The notes beneath the pieces were generated by a model. It was not told the origin of the DNA, did not search any database, and worked only from the letters and a program-made list of their open reading frames with translations. From an uncultured beta proteobacterium (GTDB lineage: Bacteria; Pseudomonadota; Gammaproteobacteria; Burkholderiales; Burkholderiaceae_C), in contig CAISLN010000083.1 of the NCBI GenBank assembly GCA_903886275.1, positions 97,795 to 161,794 on the forward strand: DNA of 64,000 nt, read 5' to 3'. Both the position numbers and the translations under genes were made by a program. Positions 55,036 through 63,468 of this stretch are shown in pieces (within the stretch, counting starts at the first letter, position 1; each line of letters begins with the position of its first letter).

Positions 55036-55958
55036 ATCAACCGCCCAGAAATAGTTGTTTTTGATTTGTGGAACGAGAGGCGCGCCCAAGCCTGCGCCAA
55101 CGGAACCCACCAAGGCGCGTGGACCACGATGCCCGGCGTGTCAGTGCCAGCGAGTCGCGCATGGCGCACCGTCACGCGGTGTTGGTTCTCGCCATAGGCC
55201 AGCATCAGGCACTTGTGGGCCAGGATGTTCACCAGTCGCGGCACACCACCGCTCAAGCGGGCAATCTCCTGCGCAGCGGTGGCTTCAAACACGGCGGTAT
55301 CGGTGGCCTCGCTTTTAGCCGCCGTCTTCAGGCGGTGCGCCAAATAGCCAGGCACCCGGTGGATCGGCATGGGCCCGAGGTATTCGCTGAAGGTGATGCG
55401 CTGCAAGAGCTGGCGCAGTTCAGGACGCGCAAGCTTCAGGTCCAACTCGGGCTGACCCAGCAGCACCATTTGCAGCAGCTTTTGCTTTTCGGTCTCAAGG
55501 TTCGACAGCAGCCTCAGGCTCTCCAGTGCACCAACGGGCATGGCCTGCGCCTCGTCAATCAACACCACCACCCGGCGCCCCGATTGCGCGTGCTTTACCA
55601 AACAGTCACGCAGCGCGTTGAGCAGGGTGCGACGGGTGCAGTTGTTGCGCTCCAGCAGGGGCAGTATTTTGATATTGAGCTCTTGCATCAGGGCCAATAG
55701 CAGGTCGTTGGGCCCCATCTCCGGATTGGGGATGTAGGCGGTGACGCACTCACTCTGCAGTGTCTTGAGCAATTGCCGACACAACACGGTCTTGCCACAA
55801 CCCACCTCCCCCACGACTTTCAAAAACCCTTCGCCACTGCGCAGCGCCACCAACAGCATGTTGAGCGCCGAATGCGCATCCTCATGCGGGTAGAAAAACC
55901 CGCTGTCTGGCGTGATCGAGAACGGCGGCGCACGCAATGAAAAATGGCGCGTGTACAT
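55032..55958 (-). CDS. mshM: MshM AAA+ ATPase (ExeA/GspA-like)
   Basis: A 308-residue AAA+ ATPase with Walker A GEVGCGKT (50-57) and Walker B VVVLIDEAQAM, followed by sensor-type segments (LQMVLLGQPELDLKL, QRITFSEYL, RLSGGVPRLVNILAHKCLMLAY). The N-terminus MYTRHFSLRAPPFSITPD is typical of MshM/ExeA. In the ExeA group such ATPases help place the secretin in the peptidoglycan layer. The start at 55958 follows mshL by 7 bases. Confidence 0.92.
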   Translation of the reverse strand: MYTRHFSLRAPPFSITPDSGFFYPHEDAHSALNMLLVALRSGEGFLKVVGEVGCGKTVLCRQLLKTLQSECVTAYIPNPEMGPNDLLLALMQELNIKILPLLERNNCTRRTLLNALRDCLVKHAQSGRRVVVLIDEAQAMPVGALESLRLLSNLETEKQKLLQMVLLGQPELDLKLARPELRQLLQRITFSEYLGPMPIHRVPGYLAHRLKTAAKSEATDTAVFEATAAQEIARLSGGVPRLVNILAHKCLMLAYGENQHRVTVRHARLAGTDTPGIVVHAPWWVPLAQAWARLSFHKSKTTISGRLM

Positions 55959-55965
55959 CACGGTT

Positions 55966-57717
55966 TCACCTGAGGATGCCAGCCGGTCGGATCTCATCGG
56001 GGCTGCCGTCGAGCCGGATGACCCGTGCACGCACAGCGTCCATTTCGTCTAGCGCTTCGCGGGTACGTTGGGTTTGCGCGTCCCAGTCCTGCGCATTGCG
56101 GATGATGGTGGGCTTGATCAGCACCACCACTTCCTTTTTGCCGCCAGTGTTGGCACGGTTGCCCAGAACCGAGGACAGCACCGGAACATTGCTGGTGCCC
56201 GGCAAGCCCGAGGCGGAGCGACTGCTAGAGACGCGCATCAAGCCGCCTATGGCCACAATATTGCCGTCCTGGATGCGCACCAGCGTATCGGTCTCGTTCA
56301 TGCTGATGGAGGCCATCGGAAAGGAGGACGCCGAAGTGCTGCCGTAGGTCACCTGCTTGTTCACCTCGGTCACCGTGGTGACCGAGGGGTGCACATGCAA
56401 CATGATGTTGTTCGCATCGTCAATCTGCGGTGTGACGTCCAGCGAGATGCCCGAAAAGATCGGCGAAAAACTCGGTGATGGCATGGTGGCCGCAGTCAGG
56501 CTGGTGCCGGCCGTACCCGGTTTGACATCGGTGACATAGAAGTCTTCAACGCCCACTTTGAGGACCGCCTTTTGGTTGTTCAAGGTGGCAATGCGCGGAC
56601 TCGACAAGATCTGCAGATCGCCCTGGGTTTCCAGGAATCCCAAGACGGCCTGAAAGCCTTCAGCGGCAAGGGCCAGTCCAAACAAGCCGGCGCCTGCAGA
56701 CGGCAGCGCCGTGCCGTTGGCCAACAGGGTGCCGGAGGTAAAGCCAGGCAAATTCGCGCGCACGCCATTGATCAGCGCGTTGCTGGTGGCGTTGCCGCTC
56801 ATCACACCCATTGCGCCAGTGGCGCCTCCGCCATTTTTAAGCGCCGACCAATCGACACCGCTTTGGTAGCCGTCGCGCAACTCAATCTCCACAATTTTGG
56901 CTTCGAGCATGACCTGGCGCTCCACCGAAATCTGTGCCGCTTTGAGAAATTTTTCGACCTGGCGCAACTCATCGGGCATGGCCCTCACCGCCATGATGCC
57001 TGCCTGCGGACTGGTGATGACGTTGCGCCCCACCTCTTTGCCAATCAGTCCGTTGACGGCCGCCGTCAACTCAGCCCAGAAGTCGGTTTTGGATGAGGTG
57101 GCAACACGGCTGCCCTCAATTTGCGCCGTCGCAGCCGCACCACTTGACTGCGGCATGGCTCCGGATGAGACGCGCAAATCGCTGTTGCCGGTGCGTTGCG
57201 AATGCGGGTAATTGATGGTGAAAATCCGGGTCTGCAAACTGGGCGCATAAATGGTGATGCGGCGCCCCTCGATTCTGAAGTCGTAGCCATAGACATCCCG
57301 GATCGCCTCCAGCGCCTCGGCCACCGTCACGCCACGCAATGTCACCGACAGGCTGCCCGTCACATCGGGGTGCATCAGCATGCTGTAGCGGGTGTCCGCC
57401 ACAATCGCCAAAAACACATCCCGCGCCAGCGCATGGTTGACCAACAAATCCAGCCGCGGCTCGGGTGTGGGCGGCACGACAGGGGGCGGTGGTTCTGCCA
57501 GCACATCGCTGATGCGCAGGGGCACCGCGACCGGTTGCACGGGAGGGGGCGGCAAGGCTGCGCGCACCACATTGCTCACATTGGGCGTACGCAGTGGCCG
57601 TTGGGCAGCACAACCGCCCAGCAGGGCCACGCAGACCAACAGGGGCAAGCCCATCACGGCAAAATGTGGCGGTCCCAAGGCAGAGGCAAATGGGAAATTT
57701 TTAGAAGAATGGATCAT
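55966..57717 (-). CDS. mshL: MSHA secretin MshL (PilQ/GspD family)
   Basis: A 583-residue outer-membrane secretin. The N-terminus carries a lipoprotein signal with a Cys in ALLGGCAAQ. A Pro-rich linker leads to a secretin N-domain (LDLLVNHALARDVFLAIV, VTVAEALEAIRDVYGYDF). The C-terminal secretin domain has VERQVMLEAKIVEIELRDG, GDLQILSSPRIATLNNQKA and GGKKEVVVLIKPTII. It forms the pore for pilus exit. A 48-base gap separates it from mshK. Confidence 0.93.
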   Translation of the reverse strand: MIHSSKNFPFASALGPPHFAVMGLPLLVCVALLGGCAAQRPLRTPNVSNVVRAALPPPPVQPVAVPLRISDVLAEPPPPVVPPTPEPRLDLLVNHALARDVFLAIVADTRYSMLMHPDVTGSLSVTLRGVTVAEALEAIRDVYGYDFRIEGRRITIYAPSLQTRIFTINYPHSQRTGNSDLRVSSGAMPQSSGAAATAQIEGSRVATSSKTDFWAELTAAVNGLIGKEVGRNVITSPQAGIMAVRAMPDELRQVEKFLKAAQISVERQVMLEAKIVEIELRDGYQSGVDWSALKNGGGATGAMGVMSGNATSNALINGVRANLPGFTSGTLLANGTALPSAGAGLFGLALAAEGFQAVLGFLETQGDLQILSSPRIATLNNQKAVLKVGVEDFYVTDVKPGTAGTSLTAATMPSPSFSPIFSGISLDVTPQIDDANNIMLHVHPSVTTVTEVNKQVTYGSTSASSFPMASISMNETDTLVRIQDGNIVAIGGLMRVSSSRSASGLPGTSNVPVLSSVLGNRANTGGKKEVVVLIKPTIIRNAQDWDAQTQRTREALDEMDAVRARVIRLDGSPDEIRPAGILR

Positions 57718-57765
57718 GGAAAACTTTATAAATCAGGGGCTGAGGCAGTACGGCCGGACATCGCC

Positions 57766-58137
57766 TCAGGGCGCTACCGTAGGACTTTTTTGGGATGCCA
57801 CCACATTGCGCTGAATCCCGGCAAACAGGGGCACTTTGCGCAACACCGCCCCTTCGCGCAACCAGACTTCCGTCTCACTGATGCGTTCAATACGTGCCTT
57901 TCCCATTTTTTGGCCACGCGCATACAAGCGGTTTCCGGATGCCAAAAAGGCTTGCCCTTGGCGAATGATGACGGTCATACCGGCCGACTCCGGTGTGGCC
58001 AATTTTTCAGCGGGCTCGGCGGCACTGCCAAGCCCGGCCGCAACCGGAGCCAAGGTGGGGTCACGCAGGCCCTGGGCCGGCGCGCCGCTGCACACCAGCG
58101 ACAAGCCCAGCAGTACACCGTTTATATAAGACTTCAT
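57766..58137 (-). CDS. mshK: MshK-like periplasmic pilus biogenesis protein
   Basis: A 123-residue protein with a signal peptide (LLGLSLVCSGAPAQG), then LRDPTLAPV, and a small beta-rich part VIIRQGQAFLASGNRLYARGQKMG with ISETEVWLREG. This is the MshK/GspC-PilP-like pattern: a small protein linking inner-membrane components to the secretin. The start overlaps the mshJ stop by four bases. Sequence similarity is low in this family, so the name also relies on position. Confidence 0.78.
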   Translation of the reverse strand: MKSYINGVLLGLSLVCSGAPAQGLRDPTLAPVAAGLGSAAEPAEKLATPESAGMTVIIRQGQAFLASGNRLYARGQKMGKARIERISETEVWLREGAVLRKVPLFAGIQRNVVASQKSPTVAP

Positions 58138-58793
58138 GGCTTCATCCCGAACAAGAATAGTTGCAGCGTCAACTCGGGCGGCGACTTGTCGCTGCGCAGC
58201 CTCATGGCACCCCAGCGCACATAGGGCAGCGCTTGCTCCAGCGTTAAGACATAGCGCGTTAACTCGGGGTAAGCACCCGAAACCGTCAGGGACACACCTT
58301 GGCGCATGAGCACAACGGGCGCTGCAGCAGCGCTGGCGCCAGCCGCAGGAAGCGCAGCAGCCACATCCGCCACCGGAGGCAGCGCCACCGTGCTCACCAG
58401 GGTCAAGCCTTCGTGGCGACGCAAAAGATGCACCAACACTTGTGTCAGCGCACTGTCCTGTGCTGCAGTGGGCAAGACCGACTGCACCTTCTGGGTTGCC
58501 TCCTTGAGTTGTGCTTTGACACGCGCAATTTCTTCGCGCACCCCAGCGGTAGTGTCAAGCGGTATGGCCGTCGGGCTTAGCGCTTCGCGGGCACGCTGCA
58601 GCTCTGTGCCTTGCTTGGCAAAACGCGCGGTGAGTTCAGCATAGGCCTCCTGCGCTGGCGAGAGCCACAACATATTGGCCACTGAAGCAGCTCCAACCAT
58701 CACCGCAAGGAACAAAATACCACGCTCGCGCAGACTCAAGGCATCGATGCGCGCGACCAGCACCGACCATTGCGCCATCCAATCGAACTTCAT
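58134..58793 (-). CDS. mshJ: MshJ-like inner-membrane protein (PilO-like)
   Basis: A 219-residue bitopic protein. One membrane helix near 23-45 (ERGILFLAVMVGAASVANMLWL) is followed by a coiled coil (EAYAELTARFAKQGTELQRARE and ARVKAQLKEATQKVQSVLP). A C-terminal ferredoxin-like fold contains VSLTVSGAYPELTRYVLTLEQ. It forms the alignment complex with the PilN-like protein. Four-base overlaps exist on both sides (with the PilN-like gene and mshK). Confidence 0.85.
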   Translation of the reverse strand: MKFDWMAQWSVLVARIDALSLRERGILFLAVMVGAASVANMLWLSPAQEAYAELTARFAKQGTELQRAREALSPTAIPLDTTAGVREEIARVKAQLKEATQKVQSVLPTAAQDSALTQVLVHLLRRHEGLTLVSTVALPPVADVAAALPAAGASAAAAPVVLMRQGVSLTVSGAYPELTRYVLTLEQALPYVRWGAMRLRSDKSPPELTLQLFLFGMKP

Positions 58794-59440
58794 GGTTTGA
58801 CTCCTACCGCGTCAGCGGGGTTTGCCAGCGCACCGACCAGCTGGAAAGACCACACCGATGCAGGCCCATTTTGCGGCTTTGCGTCGGTAACTTTTTCAAC
58901 CTTGAGGGAGGTAATTTTGAGACCTGCCAGCAAGGCACTGGCGCCGAGCTTTCCAATCCAGTCCTTGAGCACCAGTGGCTCCAGGGTGAAGCCACTGATT
59001 TCCAGTTGTGCCTCATCGGACTTCAGCTCGCTCAGCCAGGCCTGGGCCGGAATACTCTGCGCCACCAGTAGCAAGCGTGCCGCATGGCCTTGCCCCTGGC
59101 GAAACAAGCCTTGCTGCAATTTCACCTGCAACTTTTCGCGCAACTGCAGGTCCGCACGCAGGCCTTGCAGATCGTGCGACAACGCCGCCTCCAACTCGGC
59201 CGGACTGAGACCGGTTTTGCTCTTCTTCACGGCGGCTTGCAGGTTGACCAGTTCACGCGCTTGCGCGCTCAAGGTTTGTTTGAAGGCGTCGCTGGCAGCA
59301 TGGATGCTCCATACCCAATAGCCGCACAAAGCGCCGCCAAATATCGCCAAAATAGCCCAGGCTTGCAGCATGGCGAGGGCCGAAAAGTAATTCTTCTTCG
59401 TTGCAAGAATCGGGTTGTATAAATTTATTTGCTGTGACAT
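58790..59440 (-). CDS. PilN-like alignment-complex protein (MshI2)
   Basis: A 216-residue bitopic protein. It opens MSQQINLYNPIL, the PilN/MshI2 signature that contacts the PilM-like MshI. A membrane helix follows (LAMLQAWAILAIFGGALCGYWVW), a coiled coil, and a domain with LEISGFTLEPLVLKDWIGKLG. The start at 59440 is chosen at this signature. Seventeen bases separate it from mshI. Confidence 0.85.
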   Translation of the reverse strand: MSQQINLYNPILATKKNYFSALAMLQAWAILAIFGGALCGYWVWSIHAASDAFKQTLSAQARELVNLQAAVKKSKTGLSPAELEAALSHDLQGLRADLQLREKLQVKLQQGLFRQGQGHAARLLLVAQSIPAQAWLSELKSDEAQLEISGFTLEPLVLKDWIGKLGASALLAGLKITSLKVEKVTDAKPQNGPASVWSFQLVGALANPADAVGVKP

Positions 59441-59457
59441 GGCTACAACGACTTCCT

Positions 59458-60519
59458 TTACGGCTTGCGAACTTCGGTCCGAAGCAAAATGCCGAGCAAG
59501 GGCAAGCAATACGACTGATCACTAAAGGAACCACCGTCAAAACCAGGGAACATGGCAGCAACATCCAGGGGCAACACGGTCTGCCCCACATGCGCACCCA
59601 GCCACTTGGCCAACTCCTCACTGCGCTCACCCGCATATACCCGCAAATTGAAGAGCGGCATACTCGACCAGGAGCGGGTCCACACATCCATAGAGCGATG
59701 CACCTCCAGCACAAAATGCTGGATCTTGGCGTTGTCTGCTGTCACGGTAGGCACCACATTCACCGCCGCAGAACGTGCGTAAGAGTAGTCGGGCACATAT
59801 TCATCCACGGGCGTAAATGCGTCGGCCTGATCTGCGTACAACTTGGCATCATCCACCCAGGGCGCCGTTAGAAAGCCGGCTGGCAACTCAAAACGTCGGG
59901 TATAAAACAGCTCGTCGTTGGCACAAATGGTCAATACCGCAAAGCGGCCCTCGTGCAGCACCAAGGCGGCATGGGCCTTATTGGAATAGCCTTCACGCGC
60001 AGCCAATGCATTTTGCAAATTGCGCTGCGCTGTTTCCTGAATATCAATCACCGGCACCGTCCAGGCCATGGTGTCGCCCAATTCAAAAGCTTCGCGCACC
60101 ACCGCATTGCTTGCAGCCACCACAAAAAGAAAACCGGCGCCTTGTTGCTGCGCATCGCCCACCCGCATCACGTCAAGCGTGATGTCGTCCCCCTGCGCAT
60201 CGAGCATCTCCCGGATCTGGTAGCGCGCCGCCTGACGCATCTCATTGGATGGCGTGGCCGGAGTATCAATCTGGAGCACTTGGTACTGTTCAGGCCACAG
60301 CATGACATGGGCATCCAGCCCCTTGAGTCCCAATCCATGAACCCGATGGGAGAACTCTGCCAAAGTCTCCGGACCGCGGTGCATGACACCAAATTTGAGC
60401 ACTTCGTGCAGACCCTCAACGGTTCGGCGCGCCAGCACAAAGGCCAGGGTTTGACCCGTCCATGAAACCACCAGCCGCTCCTTGGAAGAGCGACGCAACC
60501 AGGGAAATTTAAAGTCCAT
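59458..60519 (-). CDS. mshI: MSHA biogenesis protein MshI (PilM-like)
   Basis: A 353-residue cytosolic actin-like-fold protein. The N-terminus FKFPWLRRSSKERLVVSW is followed by LMWPEQYQVLQIDTPATPSNEMRQAARYQIREML-type sequence and VAASNAVVREAF, typical of MshI. In the PilM model it binds the PilN N-terminal peptide to build the inner-membrane alignment complex. The ATG at 60519 is preferred over an upstream GTG in the same frame. It is first of the mshI-mshN minus arm; a 103-base gap without obvious gene lies before it. Confidence 0.82.
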   Translation of the reverse strand: MDFKFPWLRRSSKERLVVSWTGQTLAFVLARRTVEGLHEVLKFGVMHRGPETLAEFSHRVHGLGLKGLDAHVMLWPEQYQVLQIDTPATPSNEMRQAARYQIREMLDAQGDDITLDVMRVGDAQQQGAGFLFVVAASNAVVREAFELGDTMAWTVPVIDIQETAQRNLQNALAAREGYSNKAHAALVLHEGRFAVLTICANDELFYTRRFELPAGFLTAPWVDDAKLYADQADAFTPVDEYVPDYSYARSAAVNVVPTVTADNAKIQHFVLEVHRSMDVWTRSWSSMPLFNLRVYAGERSEELAKWLGAHVGQTVLPLDVAAMFPGFDGGSFSDQSYCLPLLGILLRTEVRKP

Positions 60520-60622
60520 GGTCGCCACAATTTTCGGTCATTGACCGGGCTATTGAAAAGTGCCCGTCACAGACCCGTAATTTTTCTATCCATCTGCAAT
60601 TGAATGACAGCATTTTCATAAA

Positions 60623-63466
60623 TTAGTAGTTCTCCCTGCGGTAAACCAAGGGGCTTTTGAAGATGCCAAAAGTGGCGCGGGCAATAGGGTTGCTGGCGTT
60701 GTATTGAAGCCAGGGCATGTTGGCTGTCGTGGCAGCCTGCTGACCAGGCAGCCCAGGACTTTGCACCGCCGTGCATTGTGTGCCCATGGCGGTAAGCCCC
60801 AGATTGAGCGTCAAATCGGCCCAGCCCGCTTTGCCGGGGACGCTCAAACTCAGCGCAAAGGCCGGGGCGCTGCCTGTAATGGTTAGGGCACTGTTGCAGG
60901 GTAGCAGATTGTTGGGCTTGGCCGTCGTGCCTTCAGGAAACACAAAACTGAAATTGCTGCTGGCTACGATGGAGCAGTTGTCCAGGTTGTTCTTGGCCCA
61001 ACCGCTGGCCGCCCAATACTCGAATGCCAGCGGCATTGCCAAGGGCAGGCGCTCTGAGCCGTAGGTATTGGATAGCTTCAGGCGGCCCAATCGCATGTGG
61101 GTCGTGCCACCCGTCAGGCTGGCGTATTTGCGGCAGGCGCTGGAAGCCGTGTTCAGACAAGCTGTTGGCGTTGGGCTGTCGAAGGTTAAGACGCCCGAGG
61201 CGTAAGCCACGCCATCGGCATCATCGACCGCCAGGCCCATATTGAGCGCATCAAACGGCCCCCATGTCGCATCGGGCGTACTGGTGGGCCGACTAAAAAC
61301 CATGCTCGCGCTGCTTGGCGTGTAGCTGCCGTTGATCCAGGTCGGCGCAAAGGGGCTAGACAAGGCGGGCGATAGTCTGCTGACCCAGTCGGTGTCGGCA
61401 TTGAGGGCCGCAAAACGGAGCTGGCCACCGCTGTAGAGCGTCAAGGCGGTATTGCCCGAGGGCTTGGGTAGGCTGCGGCTCAAGGACTTGGCCGTGACGC
61501 TATAGCCCAGCACGAAGGCCTGGTCCATGTAGCTAAAGCCGCCGCCGACGCAAGCGGGCGCAAATGCGGAAACGATGTCGAAATGATCGGGGTAAAAACG
61601 TCCGACCGACAGGGCGTTGGACTGAGCGATCAGGCAACCGTATTTGCCGCTGCTATCCAATGTATTGGACGCGCTGTTGGCAATGCAATCGCCGCTGGCG
61701 TCCACTTGGGTGAAGCTGCTGTCAGAAATGCCATAAGTTCCGGAGCTGCTTACCGGCAGGGTGAAGCTGCCCACCTCGTCGTAGGTGAAGCTGCTGCTAC
61801 TGGTGCCGTTGACGGCAGCAGGCAATGTCTGCGGCGCCAGCGCTGCCAAGGTAAAACCGGGCGCCCCCGTTATCTGGGCGAGGTTCAACGTGGGCACGCC
61901 CCGGTAGTTGGTCGCGGGCGTGAGGTCCGTCTTTACCGCCGTAGCCTGCAGGGTGAAGGTAGAGCCGGCGTTCAGGGTGGGTGTGTTCTGGCTCACCACC
62001 AAGGCCACGGGCCGCACGGCAAAGTTGTCGCTGGAACAGGACACCACAGCGGGCGTCTGGTTGGCGTCTGTCACGCGGCAGCGCAGGTTGCTGTAGGCGT
62101 TGGCAACCGCCATGACCGCTGCAGTTTTACGCCCTGCGTCGCTTGCCGAGAAGCCCAGCACTTGCGACACTGCAGCTGCGATAGAGGTCCGGTCGGCACA
62201 GGCGGTGGTGCCAGAACCATCCACCCACTCAAGCTTCACACTCTTGGCGCTGCTGCCTGCCACGAAGGCAGTCTCCTGCGTGCCATCGGTTTTCAGTGCC
62301 AGCACATCAAAGGCAAAGGGCGTGCCGGCTAGCTTGGTGTACAGAGGGTTTCGGGCGCTGGGTACGCTATTGATATTGCTGTAGGCGACACCCGCTTCCA
62401 GGCATGCAAACGCACTGGCAATGGTGCTTGCCGAGGCATACGGCGGTGCGGCAGTACAAGCGGCAAGCACTGTGACGCCGGTGTAAGCGTCTTTGCCGGC
62501 ATAGATGGTACCGCCCGTGACGATGGCTGCCGCGTGCCCTAACCGATCGCCATAAGTGATGTCGCCCGTCGTGGAGGTAAGCGCACCCACTACTTGAACG
62601 TCATTGCCCAACAGCATTGGAAAATCGACAGTGGAGATAGCGCCCACCACTTGGCTCAGATTTTTCACCACCACATAGCCCTTCGTGGCCGTAATGGCAG
62701 CACCAATCCACGCCGAGGTTCCCACATCCACATTGCCGGCGGTGGCGGTAATCGCACCACACATTCTTCCAAAATCACCAAATGAGACATGGCCCGCAGT
62801 GGCGGTAATGGCACCATAAATCCAGCTTGTCGGTCCAAAGAAGACATCCCCTTTTGTGGCCGTGACGCCACCATATACATGGCCTTGGTCGCCGAAATGG
62901 ATGGATCCGGTGGTGGCGGTGACACCACCTGACACAATGCCTGGTGCACCGACCTGCGCTTGAATGCCAAAGTGGATATTGCCGTTGGTGGCGGTGACTC
63001 CTGCCGTTGTGAGGGTGGCTACTATGGCTTGATCGCCTACCGTGATATTGCCAATATCGGTGGTGATGCCTCCAAGCACTTCTGCCGCAGATCCGATATC
63101 GATAGTGCCGGTCTTTGCGGCCGTAATGGAGCCCCCAATTTTTACCCGATTGCCCACCAAGATGGTGCCAGAATCGGTATTGAGGCTGCCGTCAATCCAC
63201 ACGCCATCCGCCAAGGTCATTTGCCCCTCGGCAGTGGTGACGCTGCCTGTAATGTGAACGCCGGAAGCCAGCGTGATGGTGTCTGCGCCAAATACCGAAA
63301 TCGTTGTGCACACCAGCCCGGCACAGCTGACATCGGCCGGCACATTGCCTGGGATGCTGTAGTCGATGGCCTGCGCGGGCAGGCCCAGCAACAGCGGCAA
63401 AAGACCCACAAGACAGGGCCTGCTCATGCGCTGACGCGGTACGGACATTCGCAACAGTCTGTGCAT
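60623..63466 (-). CDS. MshQ-like surface protein with beta-solenoid repeats and DUF6701-type C-terminus
   Basis: 947 residues. The N-terminal signal ends near LPLLLGLPAQA. Residues ~55-333 are a run of about a dozen 19-20-residue repeats of the type G-[AG]-I/V-T-A-T-x-G-x-I/V-x-F-G, predicting a beta-solenoid (bactofilin-like or ice-binding-like style). The remainder matches MshQ-like proteins with many Cys pairs and, near the end, GRLKLSNTYGSERLPLAMPLAFEYW and ATFGIFKSPLVYRRENY. The start at 63466 is two bases after the upstream stop, implying coupling. Function is unproven: probably a pilus-associated, exported surface protein. The C-terminus is paralogous to the partial gene at 63469. Confidence 0.82.
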   Translation of the reverse strand: MHRLLRMSVPRQRMSRPCLVGLLPLLLGLPAQAIDYSIPGNVPADVSCAGLVCTTISVFGADTITLASGVHITGSVTTAEGQMTLADGVWIDGSLNTDSGTILVGNRVKIGGSITAAKTGTIDIGSAAEVLGGITTDIGNITVGDQAIVATLTTAGVTATNGNIHFGIQAQVGAPGIVSGGVTATTGSIHFGDQGHVYGGVTATKGDVFFGPTSWIYGAITATAGHVSFGDFGRMCGAITATAGNVDVGTSAWIGAAITATKGYVVVKNLSQVVGAISTVDFPMLLGNDVQVVGALTSTTGDITYGDRLGHAAAIVTGGTIYAGKDAYTGVTVLAACTAAPPYASASTIASAFACLEAGVAYSNINSVPSARNPLYTKLAGTPFAFDVLALKTDGTQETAFVAGSSAKSVKLEWVDGSGTTACADRTSIAAAVSQVLGFSASDAGRKTAAVMAVANAYSNLRCRVTDANQTPAVVSCSSDNFAVRPVALVVSQNTPTLNAGSTFTLQATAVKTDLTPATNYRGVPTLNLAQITGAPGFTLAALAPQTLPAAVNGTSSSSFTYDEVGSFTLPVSSSGTYGISDSSFTQVDASGDCIANSASNTLDSSGKYGCLIAQSNALSVGRFYPDHFDIVSAFAPACVGGGFSYMDQAFVLGYSVTAKSLSRSLPKPSGNTALTLYSGGQLRFAALNADTDWVSRLSPALSSPFAPTWINGSYTPSSASMVFSRPTSTPDATWGPFDALNMGLAVDDADGVAYASGVLTFDSPTPTACLNTASSACRKYASLTGGTTHMRLGRLKLSNTYGSERLPLAMPLAFEYWAASGWAKNNLDNCSIVASSNFSFVFPEGTTAKPNNLLPCNSALTITGSAPAFALSLSVPGKAGWADLTLNLGLTAMGTQCTAVQSPGLPGQQAATTANMPWLQYNASNPIARATFGIFKSPLVYRRENY
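60651..60682 (-). repeat. 32-base exact direct repeat, copy 1 (3' end of the MshQ-like gene)
   Basis: This 32-base segment encodes part of the shared ARATFGIFKSP C-terminus and is identical to 63497-63528, 2846 bases away, in the same orientation. It lies inside coding sequence and probably reflects a recent gene duplication. Confidence 0.9.
62470..63300 (-). repeat. about 57-60-base tandem coding repeats (19-20-residue unit)
   Basis: Inside the MshQ-like gene the unit AITATAGHVSFGDFGRMCG (19 residues) and variants recur in tandem, for example GVTATTGSIHFGDQGHVYG, GVTATKGDVFFGPTSWIYG and AITATAGNVDVGTSAWIGA. The better-conserved central units are exactly 19 residues; the outer units are 19-21. 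Confidence 0.88.
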
Positions 63467-63468
63467 AT

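Noticed and set aside
62470..63300. Regular 57-base repeats resembling a CRISPR array
   Set aside because: The repeats are continuous coding sequence with no alternating unique spacers; they encode a protein repeat.
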